Shown here piece after piece: positions 1 through 8,138 of a DNA stretch of 64,000 nt (its first letter is position 1; the number at the start of each line of letters is the position of its first letter). Under the pieces are notes generated by a model that was given only the letters and a program-made list of their open reading frames with translations, was not told where the DNA came from and ran no database searches. This stretch comes from Anaerolineales bacterium (lineage in GTDB: Bacteria; Chloroflexota; Anaerolineae; Anaerolineales; UBA6663): positions 62,001 to 126,000 of the forward strand of contig JADZEK010000155.1 in the NCBI GenBank assembly GCA_020850595.1, written 5' to 3'. A program made the translations under genes and the position numbers.

Positions 1-94
1 GCTGCATCTCGAAGATGGCGGCGTCTGCCGGGACCGCGACCGGCAGCGTGCCGCGGCCGTAGCTGAGGTGAGCGGTGCGGGTCGGGGGCGTCAT
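1..94 (-). CDS. 5' end of a DUF2088/LarA-like gene (partial, runs off the window)
   Basis: Only the first 31 codons are visible. The N-terminus contains HLSYGRGTLPVAVPAD, which resembles the start of DUF2088 proteins, the N-terminal domain of nickel-dependent lactate racemase LarA and its relatives. The ATG (94 to 92) overlaps the TGA of the upstream MFS gene as ATGA, so the two are probably translationally coupled and the transporter may carry this enzyme's substrate. The nickel-pincer and catalytic residues lie outside the window, so the family call rests on a short match. Confidence 0.5.
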   Translation of the reverse strand, partial: MTPPTRTAHLSYGRGTLPVAVPADAAIFEMQ

Positions 95-1452
95 AGGGCA
101 GGCGACTCAAGCGACTCGGGGGACTCAGGCGCAATGTCAGTCAGTATACCTTCACTGGCGGCGGCCGGCTCCGGGTGCGGGTAGGCTTCGGGGTCGCGCA
201 GGTAGCGCGCGGCGATGTACAGGGCCAGGAGCGCCATGAGCAGCGCGACGGCAAACAACGCGCGGTAGCCGAGCGTTTGCGCCAGCGTGCCGGCGATGAA
301 CGGCGCGCCCAGCGCCACGGCCGCGGCCACCGTGTTCGTCAGGCCGACGAAGAGCGGGCGCTGCGCGGGCGAGCCGTAGCCGACCACCCAGTTGAGGAAA
401 GCCGAGAGCAGGTTTTCGGTGAAGAGGCCGCCCACCAAGAAGCCCAGGTAGAGCGGCAGCGGCCCCAGCCAGGCCGCCAGCAGCGCGCACACCGGCAGCA
501 CGGCCGCGCCCGCCAGCGCCAGCCGGATGTAGTGGGTGTTGCTGCGCGCGCCCAGCCAGGCGTACAGCAGCGCGCCCGTCACCGCGCCAATGGTCTGCAT
601 GGCGAGCAGCACCGGCACGGCCACGCTGCTGCTCAGGCCCAGTTCCACGGTGGCGAAGCCGACGTAAAACGGAGCGGCCATGAGGAACAGGCTGGCGCAG
701 ACGCGGATGAGCACGAAAGCCCGCAGCGCCCCGTCGGCGCGCAGGCCGTGGACGAGCATGCGCGCGAAGTCGCGCAGGGCGGGCACGGGGGTGGCGGGCG
801 CGCCGGGCAGCTCGCGGAAGAACAGCCCCGGCAGCATAGACACCACGAAGACCGCGCCCGAGGCGGCGAAGAGCGTGGCGTAGTTATAGGGGAAGCCCGG
901 CCCGCGCGGCCCGAGCACCAGGCCGATCAGGGGCGCGATGAGCAGCATGCTGACGCCCGCGACGGCGGTCGCCAGGCCGAACATGCGCGCCCGCCAGCGG
1001 TTGTTCAGGCTGGTCCCGGCCAGGTCGGCCCAGGGGATGCCCACCAGCCCATCGCCAAAGGCGGCGATGCCGTAGCACACGAAGAACGCCAGCAGCATCG
1101 GCCCCGGCCGTGTTGGGCCGAGCCAGACCACCAGCCCGCCCAAGACCAGCAGCACCCAGCGCACCACCATGTTCGGCCCGACGAAGAGCCACTTCTTGCG
1201 CGCCCAGCGGCCCACGTAGCGCGCCACCAAGAGCTGCGGCAGCAGCCAGCCTACCATGAACAGGCTGCCCGAGAGGCCGATGATGACCTCCGACGACGTC
1301 AGGTGGCGCACGAAATCGGGGATGACGGTGTTGGCGCCGACCAGGCCCAGCCCCAGGTTGAAGAGGATGCTGTCGGTGAGGAAGAAGCCGAAGTTGCGGC
1401 GGTAGACCGCCTCGCGCTCGGCGGCGGATAGGGGCGTTGGCGTGTCAGGCAT
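91..1452 (-). CDS. MFS transporter, about 12 membrane segments
   Basis: A 453-residue hydrophobic protein with roughly twelve membrane segments and a charged tail. It has a short cytoplasmic N-terminus (PLSAAEREAVYRRNFGFF) and a first helix with FNLGLGLVGANTVIPDF, as in many uncharacterised bacterial MFS permeases. I chose the ATG at 1452 rather than the in-frame start at 1500 because it directly precedes the conserved part and overlaps the upstream kinase stop by 8 bases. The C-terminus (PESPESLESP) is encoded by a 9-bp tandem repeat and looks like a late addition. The gene sits between an APH-fold kinase and a LarA-like gene in one operon. The substrate cannot be read from sequence. Confidence 0.85.
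   Translation of the reverse strand: MPDTPTPLSAAEREAVYRRNFGFFLTDSILFNLGLGLVGANTVIPDFVRHLTSSEVIIGLSGSLFMVGWLLPQLLVARYVGRWARKKWLFVGPNMVVRWVLLVLGGLVVWLGPTRPGPMLLAFFVCYGIAAFGDGLVGIPWADLAGTSLNNRWRARMFGLATAVAGVSMLLIAPLIGLVLGPRGPGFPYNYATLFAASGAVFVVSMLPGLFFRELPGAPATPVPALRDFARMLVHGLRADGALRAFVLIRVCASLFLMAAPFYVGFATVELGLSSSVAVPVLLAMQTIGAVTGALLYAWLGARSNTHYIRLALAGAAVLPVCALLAAWLGPLPLYLGFLVGGLFTENLLSAFLNWVVGYGSPAQRPLFVGLTNTVAAAVALGAPFIAGTLAQTLGYRALFAVALLMALLALYIAARYLRDPEAYPHPEPAAASEGILTDIAPESPESLESPAL
102..130. repeat. 9-bp tandem repeat, 3 units, at the 3' end of the MFS gene
   Basis: Three consecutive 9-bp units of the form GACTCRGGG/GACTCAAGC begin at 104, 113 and 122. They lie in the last codons of the MFS gene and encode repeated P/L-E-S triplets. 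A similar triplet occurs at 31622-31648, and single copies of GGGGACTCAG occur elsewhere in the window. Confidence 0.6.
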
Positions 1453-2470
1453 GGTCGGGGTCACTGCCGAGGGCGATGGCGACCATGCCGTCGGGGTCAA
1501 ATTGGCCCAGGAAGAGGCGCCGCGCGTCCTGCCGGCCGGCCTCCGTCTGGTCGGGCGCGAGCAGGACCTGCTCGGCGAAGGCGGCGATGTCCTGCCCGGC
1601 CCAGTCGGCGCGGTAGTAGGCCAGGGCCAAGGGGTCCACGGCGGCGGGGCCGTAGCCCTGCATGAAGTGGGCGGTGTCGGCGGGCGCAGGCCAGTCGCCG
1701 GAGATGCCGCCGATGACGAACATCAGGTCGCGCTCCGGCACGGCGAGGAGCAGATCGTCCCAATCCACGAGCCACAGGCGGCCCGCCGCGTCCACGAGCA
1801 CGTTGCTCCAATGTGGGTCGGCATGGCACAGGCACAGGGCCGGGGGCGGCGCGGCGCGCAGGCGGCGGCCCAGTTCCTCGGCGCGGGCGGTGACGGCCAG
1901 GAGAGCGGCGCGGTGCGCCTGCCACGCGGCGACCAGGCCGCCGCGCACCGGCTCGGCGAAGGTCTGCATGGCGATCAGCGCGTCAAGTTTGGCGATGCGG
2001 GCGGTGGCGACGGGCGTGAAGGTCTCGCGCGGGAGCAGGGCGGCCAGGTGGGGCGGCAGCCCAGTGGTGTGCAGGCGGCGCAGCAGCGCCCCAAACCGCC
2101 GCCACTGGTCGGCGGCCGCGCCGCTGGGCAGCGGGGACGCGCCCTCAATAAACGGATAGAGCAGGTAGGCGCGACCGGCGTGCGGGTGCCACAGTGCGCC
2201 CGTTAAGGTTGGCAGCGGGGCCAGGACCTCGCTCAGGCCCTGCGCGTGCAGGTAGGCGGGCACGGCGAGCGCGCCTTCGTTTACCGGGTCGGTGCGAACC
2301 TTAAGGAAATAGTCCCCACCGTCAGTGGCGCTGAGGCGGTAGACCGAGGCGGCGTAATCGTAGCCTTGCGGCAGGTCGCCGACGGCGGCGGGGGCGAGGC
2401 CCCACCCGGCCGCCAGGGCCGCGGCCAGCTCGGCCGCGGGGAGCGGGGCGGCCTCACGCATGGCGGGCAC
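1445..2470 (-). CDS. APH-fold phosphotransferase, spectinomycin kinase APH(9)-like
   Basis: A 341-residue protein kinase-like phosphotransferase of the APH family. An N-lobe lysine is seen in DYFLKVRT (about 52-60). The catalytic loop CHADPHWSNVLV has His216, Asp218 and Asn223, and the metal-binding segment is WLVDWDD (Asp236). The LVDWDDLLLAVPERDL stretch is close to APH(9)-type and related small-molecule kinases. The annotated start is GTG; an ATG three codons in (2461) is equally possible. It is the first gene of an operon with an MFS transporter and a LarA-like gene, which suggests phosphorylation of an imported small molecule or drug. The substrate is unknown and resistance is only one possibility. 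Confidence 0.8.
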   Translation of the reverse strand: MPAMREAAPLPAAELAAALAAGWGLAPAAVGDLPQGYDYAASVYRLSATDGGDYFLKVRTDPVNEGALAVPAYLHAQGLSEVLAPLPTLTGALWHPHAGRAYLLYPFIEGASPLPSGAAADQWRRFGALLRRLHTTGLPPHLAALLPRETFTPVATARIAKLDALIAMQTFAEPVRGGLVAAWQAHRAALLAVTARAEELGRRLRAAPPPALCLCHADPHWSNVLVDAAGRLWLVDWDDLLLAVPERDLMFVIGGISGDWPAPADTAHFMQGYGPAAVDPLALAYYRADWAGQDIAAFAEQVLLAPDQTEAGRQDARRLFLGQFDPDGMVAIALGSDPDHA

Positions 2471-2628
2471 TTAGGCGCTGAGAAACGTCGCGGGTGGCCG
2501 CGGGCGGCCTTAGGCTGGGCGACGGTGTGGACTGGCGGGCGGCAGGCATGCGCCGAGGATGCCAGCATCCGGCGGGCGCGTCAAGCCGGTAAGTGGCTCC
2601 GGCCGCGTCTCCTGGCGGCCGCCGGGGG
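2471..2628. other. Non-coding stretch before the MITE
   Basis: No convincing gene. The only structure seen is a short hairpin, GGATGC-CA-GCATCC at 2557-2570. This region holds the 5' side of the APH-fold kinase, but no clear promoter box was recognised. Confidence 0.4.
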
Positions 2629-2679
2629 CAGGGCAATTGCATCTAAACTGCGCTTGGGACCGATCGGCCCTATTTTGCC

Positions 2680-2815
2680 TGTCATTCTGAAGAGCGCATG
2701 GCGCGGTGCGCCAGCCCCCCCCACGGCAGAAACGGCGCACTGACTCGATCTCCTCTATAAATTGTCATTTCGAAGGGCGCATGGCGGCGGCCCGCCAGCC
2801 CCCCACGGCAGAAAC
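2680..2815. repeat. Two copies of a roughly 53-bp unit inside MITE copy 1
   Basis: The units at 2680-2733 and 2763-2815 both begin TGTCATTYYGAAGRGCGCAT and end in CCCCCACGGCAGAAAC, with a GC-rich palindromic middle (GGCGCGGTGCGCC, then GGCGGCGGCCCGCC). They resemble the TGTCATTTCGA-type intergenic repeats seen in many bacterial genomes. Copy 2 of the element keeps only the opening TGTCATTCCGAA. Confidence 0.6.
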
Positions 2816-2854
2816 CCGCTGTGACCGCCCTCAACCACTTGACATGTCACTTCG

Positions 2855-3121
2855 AACCCGGCCTCAGGTCGGTGGCCCTCACCAAACATTGTGGCCGGTG
2901 ACGCGCAGCGTCTCGGGTGGTGGCAAGCTGGCCCTACGCCTGTCCGGGTCAAGTTTCTGAGCAACCCGGCCTCAGGTCGGTGGGCCTCACCTTCCCTTGT
3001 GGCCGGTGACGCGCAGCGTCCCGGCCATTTCTCAGTGTCACACGTCTAGTTTCTGAGCAACCTGGCCTCAGGTCGGTCATCCTGGCGTAGCCTTGTGGCC
3101 GGTGACGCGCAGCGTCTCGGG
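2855..3121. repeat. Three degenerate units (AACCCGGCCTCAGGTCGGT...) inside MITE copy 1
   Basis: Units start at 2855, 2963 and 3059. Each opens with AACCYGGCCTCAGGTCGGT and closes with TTGTGGCCGGTGACGCGCAG followed by CGTC, with a variable centre. Copy 2 of the element has a single unit starting at 30968. The GGCC...GGCC content should fold into hairpins. Confidence 0.65.
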
Positions 3122-3218
3122 TAATGATCGCTGGCGGCCAATTTCTGAGCCACTTTCGGCACTCTCTCAGTGAACGGAATTAAGCTGCAATTGCCCCGCG
3201 CCCCCGCGCCGGGGGGGC

Positions 3219-3247
3219 TTGACACGGCGGGCCAGTCAGCATATACC
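3219..3247 (+). promoter_or_regulatory. Sigma-70-type promoter of the acyl-CoA ligase
   Basis: TTGACA at 3219-3224, a 17-bp spacer, then TATACC at 3242-3247. The predicted transcript starts near 3254, giving a leader of about 190 nt to the preferred start at 3448, or about 50 nt to the upstream in-frame ATG at 3304, which has its own AGGAG site at 3295-3299. Confidence 0.6.
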
Positions 3248-3447
3248 GACTGTGTGGCGGAAGCGCTCAGAATAGTCCGCCAGCCTCCAATGCAGGAGAC
3301 GAGATGCCCGAAGGCCTGGTAGGGGCGGCTGGCAGTCATTGGCGTCTCACATGCTGTCAGTGGCAGGGCGCACGGCCTAGAGTAGCGGTTGGTGCTGTTC
3401 AACGAACAGACCTGGCCCGCTTACCCCTGGCTGTGATTGGAGGCCCC

Positions 3448-5199
3448 ATGGACGCCCTGCCCTGGCTGCGCGCCTACGACCCCGGCATTCCGCCGACGCT
3501 CCGCCCTTACCCCGACAAAACGCTCGTGGACTGCCTGGCCGAGGCCGCCCGCGCCCGCCCCCACGCCGCCGCGCTCTACTTCAAAGGCGCGACCGTCAGT
3601 TATCGTCAACTGCACCAGCAGAGCAACGCGCTGGCCGCCGCCTTCAGTGGGCTGGGCGTGCGGCGCGGCAGCCGCGTCGCGCTGCTGCTGCCCAATTGCC
3701 CCCAGGCGGTGCTGGCCCAGGTGGCCGCCTGGAAGGTGGGTGCCCTGGTCGCGCCGCTCAACCCGCTCTACACCCCCGCCGAAATTGAGCACGCGCTGGC
3801 GCTCACCGGCGCCGAAACGGTAGTGGCGCTGACGCTGTTCTATGACAAAGTTAAGGCGGTGCAGCCCCACACCGTGGTGCGGCATGTGCTGGCCACCAGC
3901 ATCGGCGAATATCTGCCCCTCGGGCTGCGCCTCGCGTTCCACCTGTTCCGCGAGCGGCGCGACGGGCACCGCATCCGCTTGCGGCCTGGCGACTTGTGGC
4001 TGGCGGACTGTCTGTGGCAGCAGGCGCAGGCCGAACACCCGGCCGCCGCGCCCGCGCCGGAAGACCCGGCTTTGCTGATCTTCACCGGCGGCACCACCGG
4101 CGCGCCCAAAGCGGCGGTAGCCACGCATGGCGGCCTGCTGATGGCCGGGATGCAGATGCAGGCCTGGTCTAACGGCCTTTTCAAGGAGTGGCACGACAGC
4201 GTGGTGCTGGCGTTGCCGCTGTTCCACGCCGCCGGCAACGTCGGTGCGCTGACGTTTGGCCTGCTGGGCCACTACCCGCTGGTGCTGATCCCTAACCCGC
4301 GCGACCTGGACGATCTGCTGGCGGCTATCCGCCGGACGCGCCCGGCGCTGCTGCCCGGTGTGCCGACGTTGTTCCACGCGCTGCTGGAACACCCGGCCGT
4401 GCGCGCCCACCCGGCCGATCTGCACTGTCTGAAATTGAGCTTCGCCGGGGCGGCTCCGCTGCTGGCCGAGACTCGCCGGCGCTGGGAAACGCTGACCGGC
4501 GGCCGAATTGTGGAAGCGTATGCCCTGACCGAGTCGGTGATGGCGGCCGTCATGGGGCCGGTGCGCGGCCGTGACCGGCCGGGCGCGGTGGGCCTGCCGC
4601 TGCCCGACGTGGAAGTGCGAGCGGTGGCGCTCGACGACCCGATTAACCACGGCCCCATGGACGACGCGGCCTTTGACGAAACGCCCGCCGCCCTGCCGCC
4701 CGGCGTGGTCGGCGAACTAATCATCCGCGCCCCGCAGTTGATGGCCGGCTACTGGCAGGACCCGAAAGAAACCTACTGCGCGCTACGCTATGGCTGGCTG
4801 TACACCGGCGACCTGGGCTATCTGGATGCGGACGGCTATGTGTACGTGGTGGATCGCAAGAAAGACCTGATCAAGCCCAGCGGGTTCCAGGTCTGGCCGC
4901 GGGAGGTCGAGGAAGTGTTGGCGCGCCATCCGGCCGTGGCCGAAGTGGGCGTGGCCGGCGTGCCCGACGCGCACCAGGGCGAGGCCGTGGCTGCTTGGGT
5001 CGTGCTGCGGCCGGGCGTGGCGCCGCCGACGGTCGAGGCGCTGCGCGGCTTTTGCCGCGAGCGGCTGGCGGCCTACAAGGTGCCGCGTCGATTTGAGTTT
5101 TGCTCAGACTTGCCGAAGAGCGCGATTGGCAAGGTGCTGCGGCGGGAGTTAACGGGGGCAGCCGAAATCAATGCTCGCCTCACTCACCTGGCTGACTGA
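3448..5199 (+). CDS. Long-chain fatty acid-CoA ligase family (FadD-like AMP-forming synthetase)
   Basis: A 583-residue adenylate-forming enzyme that would activate a carboxylic acid, probably a fatty acid, to its acyl-CoA. The P-loop is FTGGTTGAPK (about 213-222). The YALTES acyl-adenylate motif is near 358, and YTGDLGYLDADGYVYVVDRK with the hinge is near 452. The catalytic lysine is in PKSAIGKVLRREL (Lys about 567). ATG 3448 follows GGAGG at 3439-3443 and begins the conserved LPWLRAYDPGIP segment. An in-frame ATG at 3304 also has a good ribosome site and would add 48 residues without family similarity. The stop lies 29 bases inside the next gene, so the two are co-transcribed. Confidence 0.88.
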   Translation: MDALPWLRAYDPGIPPTLRPYPDKTLVDCLAEAARARPHAAALYFKGATVSYRQLHQQSNALAAAFSGLGVRRGSRVALLLPNCPQAVLAQVAAWKVGALVAPLNPLYTPAEIEHALALTGAETVVALTLFYDKVKAVQPHTVVRHVLATSIGEYLPLGLRLAFHLFRERRDGHRIRLRPGDLWLADCLWQQAQAEHPAAAPAPEDPALLIFTGGTTGAPKAAVATHGGLLMAGMQMQAWSNGLFKEWHDSVVLALPLFHAAGNVGALTFGLLGHYPLVLIPNPRDLDDLLAAIRRTRPALLPGVPTLFHALLEHPAVRAHPADLHCLKLSFAGAAPLLAETRRRWETLTGGRIVEAYALTESVMAAVMGPVRGRDRPGAVGLPLPDVEVRAVALDDPINHGPMDDAAFDETPAALPPGVVGELIIRAPQLMAGYWQDPKETYCALRYGWLYTGDLGYLDADGYVYVVDRKKDLIKPSGFQVWPREVEEVLARHPAVAEVGVAGVPDAHQGEAVAAWVVLRPGVAPPTVEALRGFCRERLAAYKVPRRFEFCSDLPKSAIGKVLRRELTGAAEINARLTHLAD

Positions 5200-6934
5200 A
5201 GCGCTGGGCATGGTGCTCGGGTTGTGGCTGGCCGCCTACCTGGTCAGCTATGGCTTTCGTAACCCGGTCACGCGCGCCATGGCCATCACCCTGGCGGCGA
5301 TTGCCAGCGGGTTCTTCGTGGACTTGCTCGCGCACGCCATGCCCTCCACCCGGCTGGCCGCCTGGTGGACGCTGGCCCTGACTGTCGCACTCATCGGCTG
5401 GTACAACGTCACCTGGCGGCTCTTCGCCCCACGCACGCGCCGCAACCTCGCGCTGGCGGTGGTCATCAACGGGCTGGGGATCGCGAAGCTCGGGCTGGTG
5501 GGCCTGGTGCTGCTGCGGGCCGACCTGCCGCCGACGCTCACCAGCCAGACGGTCGCGCCCTGCTGCGCCGTGGCGTATATGCTGGCGGACTACACCTTCC
5601 TCTTGCTGGGGGCGGCCGGGCTGGTGATTAACTTCCGCCTGGGGCGCGCGACAGCCAGCGCCGCCTACCGGCGGCCATTGGAGTGGGCCGCGTGGCTGGG
5701 CGCGCTGGTCATCCTTTACAACATCGCCTACGGCCTGGCGCCCGATCGGCTGCCCCAACTGCCGCGCGACCTGCTGCTGGTGGCCGGCCTGGCCCTCGGC
5801 GGCTACGCCGTGGCGCGCTATCAGGCCTTTATTGAGTTTCGCCCGCTGCGCCGCGACCTGCCCACCTCGGCCCTAACGGCGGCCGTGCTGGTGGCGGCCT
5901 ATGGCTGGCTGGCCCGCCAGTTGGGCGCTTCAGAACAGGGCATTGTGCTGGTGCTGGCGGTGGCCGTGCTCACCCATGCCATCTATAGCGCGGTGCATGC
6001 CACGCTCGACTTCCTGCTCCACCGGCACGTGACCGACTTCCGGCAGCAGCTGCGGCGGCTGGCGCGGGTGGAACCCGATGCGGACCGGCTGGGCGATCAT
6101 CTTCAGGCCGGGCTGGAACGGTTGGTGCGCCTGCTAGACGCGCCCGCCGGTTTTGTGGCGACGCGGCAGGGCGGCGAATATGCCGTGCAAGCCTGCGTCG
6201 GCATGCTCACCCGCGGCGAGCGGCTGCCGCCGGGGGCGCTGGCGGCTACCGAGATCACACGGCGCGACGGCTGGCGGCCGGGCGGCGGCACGCTGTGGCT
6301 CACCCCCTTGTTCAGCGGCGCCGAACAGGCCGCCGTGATCGGCCTGGCCCCGCGTATGGATGGCATGGATTACGGGGCGGCCGACCTCGACCTGCTCGAA
6401 GATGTGGCCGATTGGGCCGGGCGGCTGATCGAGGCCGAGGCCCAGCAGCGCGCGCGCCGCGCCGAACTGCTGACGCTGGCGCAAGGCGTGGCGCGCGGCG
6501 AAGATACCCTGCAAACTCAGGCGAACCTGCTGGCCACCACCCTCGCCGCCCAGCCCGACCGAGAGTTTACCCGGGCGGTTGAGCGCGGTTTGCAGCACCT
6601 GGCGGACTATGCGCACCTGGGCGCTTCACCACTGGTGAAGACGCTGCGCGTGTCTGGCGCGACCCATATTGAGCGGGGCAAGGCGGTGCGCGAGCGGCTG
6701 CTGGCCGCGCTGGAGAGCCTGCGCCCGGCGGGCAAACGGCCCGGCGGCGCGCCCCCCAAGGAATGGCTGTCTTACGCCATCTTGTATGATGCCTACGTAG
6801 ACGACCAGCCCAACAAGCAGATCCAGGTGCGTCTGGAGCTTTCGGAAGGCGGCTTTAATCGCACCCGCCGCCAGGCCGTGCGGGCCGTGAGCCAGGCGCT
6901 GCTGGAGGGCCAACCGGCCGCCAACCCCGACTAG
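5171..6934 (+). CDS. Membrane sensor: about 9 TM segments, GAF-like domain, C-terminal HTH-like region
   Basis: A 587-residue protein starting inside the acyl-CoA ligase gene (29-base overlap). Residues 1-285 are strongly hydrophobic with about nine predicted membrane helices. Residues about 295-430 look like a GAF domain (LGDHLQAGLERLVRLLDAPA ... DLLEDVADWAGRLIEAEAQQ). The last 65 residues contain SYAILYDAYVDDQPNKQIQV and a segment LSEGGFNRTRRQAVRAVSQAL that resembles the helix-turn-helix tail found on several Chloroflexota regulators. It may be a membrane-tethered regulator sensing a lipid-related signal. The HTH assignment is by eye, and the family is otherwise unrecognised. A later ATG at 5210 is possible. 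Confidence 0.6.
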   Translation: MLASLTWLTEALGMVLGLWLAAYLVSYGFRNPVTRAMAITLAAIASGFFVDLLAHAMPSTRLAAWWTLALTVALIGWYNVTWRLFAPRTRRNLALAVVINGLGIAKLGLVGLVLLRADLPPTLTSQTVAPCCAVAYMLADYTFLLLGAAGLVINFRLGRATASAAYRRPLEWAAWLGALVILYNIAYGLAPDRLPQLPRDLLLVAGLALGGYAVARYQAFIEFRPLRRDLPTSALTAAVLVAAYGWLARQLGASEQGIVLVLAVAVLTHAIYSAVHATLDFLLHRHVTDFRQQLRRLARVEPDADRLGDHLQAGLERLVRLLDAPAGFVATRQGGEYAVQACVGMLTRGERLPPGALAATEITRRDGWRPGGGTLWLTPLFSGAEQAAVIGLAPRMDGMDYGAADLDLLEDVADWAGRLIEAEAQQRARRAELLTLAQGVARGEDTLQTQANLLATTLAAQPDREFTRAVERGLQHLADYAHLGASPLVKTLRVSGATHIERGKAVRERLLAALESLRPAGKRPGGAPPKEWLSYAILYDAYVDDQPNKQIQVRLELSEGGFNRTRRQAVRAVSQALLEGQPAANPD

Positions 6935-6993
6935 GCCGCGCAACCGACTCCCATGACCTAAACCAACCAGCCGCCGGCCTCCGGATGGCGCGG

Positions 6994-8028
6994 CTAGCGC
7001 CGGCGCGCGAGCGTGATGAAATCGGCCAGCGGGCCGTAGGCGGTGGTGATCGCGTCGGGGTGCAGCTCGCTCAGCGTCAGGCCGTGGATCACGTCCATCT
7101 GGAACAGGAGGATGGACGTAGCGCCGTCGCAGCGGGCCAGCGGGTCGTCCAGCGGCACCTGTTCGGGCCGCACGCTGGCGGCCACCGTGCCGTCGGGGCG
7201 GCGCTCGGCCTGACAGACGAGCTTGTAGGGCCGGCCCAACAGGCGCGCCGTGGAGAGCACCTCCGGCGTCAGGCCGCGGATGCCCTCGCGCTGCACGGCC
7301 TCCGGCTTGAGGGCGTAATCCATCAATACCGTCGCCAGCGCGCTGACCTTGACCGTCGCGTCCCAGCCGTCCACGTCGAAGCTGGGGTCGGTCTCGGCGA
7401 TGCCCATGTCTTGGGCCTTCTTCACCGCCTGGTCAAAGCCGGCGCCGTGCTCCATCTCGGTCAGCATCAAATTGGTCGTGCTGTTGAGGATGCCGCGGAA
7501 GCTGAGCAGCCGGGCGGCGGGCAGCGCCTCGCGGAACAGCGAGAAGATCGGCGCGCCGCCCATGACGGCCGCCTCGTGCAGGAAGCGCACGCCCTTGCTG
7601 GCCGCCAGGTCGCGCAGCTCATGATAGGCGTGCACCACCGGCCCCTTGTTGGCCGAGACCACGTGCACGCCCGCCTCCAGCGCCGTGCGGATATAGTCTA
7701 TGGCGGGCTGGCCGGTGTGCGGGTTCATCGAGGTGTTCTCGAACAGCACATTGGCCTGGGTGGCTCGCAGCCAATCGCGCAGCGCGGCCAGGTCGGTGAA
7801 GGGCCGCTGCGACCGGGCGGTGAGCGTGCCCAGGTCGCCGTGCAGCAGCTCGGCCGCCGAGTAGCCGCCGGGGTTGGCGTGCCAGCCCAGCCGGCGTGCG
7901 GCCACGCCGGTGATGGTGAATTCGAGGTTGTGACGCTCGCGCAACTCGGCGCGCTTGCTTTCCAGCAGTTGGGCCAGGGCGCGGCCGACGTTGCCGAAGC
8001 CCAGGAAGGCGAGGTTGTAGTGAGCCAT
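6994..8028 (-). CDS. hom: Homoserine dehydrogenase, short form without ACT domain
   Basis: A 344-residue NAD(P)-dependent enzyme reducing aspartate 4-semialdehyde to homoserine, the branch point to threonine and methionine. The Rossmann motif is GFGNVG (10-15). VVSANKGPVV (123-132), RGILNSTTNLML (178-189) and the catalytic segment AETDPSFDVDGWDATVKV (211-228) match the family. There is no C-terminal ACT domain, so allosteric threonine inhibition of the usual kind is not expected. ATG 8028 is preceded by GGGAGA; the reading frame upstream has no family similarity. It is divergent from an MFS gene and unlinked to thrC and thrB 43 kb away. Confidence 0.93.
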   Translation of the reverse strand: MAHYNLAFLGFGNVGRALAQLLESKRAELRERHNLEFTITGVAARRLGWHANPGGYSAAELLHGDLGTLTARSQRPFTDLAALRDWLRATQANVLFENTSMNPHTGQPAIDYIRTALEAGVHVVSANKGPVVHAYHELRDLAASKGVRFLHEAAVMGGAPIFSLFREALPAARLLSFRGILNSTTNLMLTEMEHGAGFDQAVKKAQDMGIAETDPSFDVDGWDATVKVSALATVLMDYALKPEAVQREGIRGLTPEVLSTARLLGRPYKLVCQAERRPDGTVAASVRPEQVPLDDPLARCDGATSILLFQMDVIHGLTLSELHPDAITTAYGPLADFITLARRR

Positions 8029-8138
8029 GCGCGGGTCTCCCGTGAGTGAGGCCCGATGATAGCACACGCGGAGCCGGGCGTGGTATCCTTGCCGCGCCGG
8101 CGCGTACCCTCCAGCGCCCCCACATTGAAAGCAACCGT

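Larger units (their letters stand above)
2629..3197. mobile_element. MITE-like element, copy 1 (569 bp)
   Basis: The left end reads CAGGGCAATTGCATCTAAA and the right end, reverse complemented, GGGGCAATTGCAGCTTAAT. These form imperfect terminal inverted repeats with an 11-bp perfect core, GGGCAATTGCA. Both ends and the right-hand 130 bp are shared with a 200-bp copy at 30907-31106. No transposase is encoded, so this would be a non-autonomous element. The interior is longer than in copy 2 because short units have multiplied: two units near 2680 and 2763 and three near 2855, 2963 and 3059. No clean target duplication flanks this copy. It ends 22 bp upstream of a strong promoter for the acyl-CoA ligase. 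Confidence 0.7.

Noticed and set aside
2616..3208. Target-site duplication for MITE copy 1
   Set aside because: GCCGCCGGGGG on the left resembles GCGCCGGGGGGG on the right, but the right copy is not adjacent to the element end, so chance in GC-rich sequence is as likely.
6985..8049. 354-codon open frame on the plus strand
   Set aside because: Antisense to homoserine dehydrogenase.
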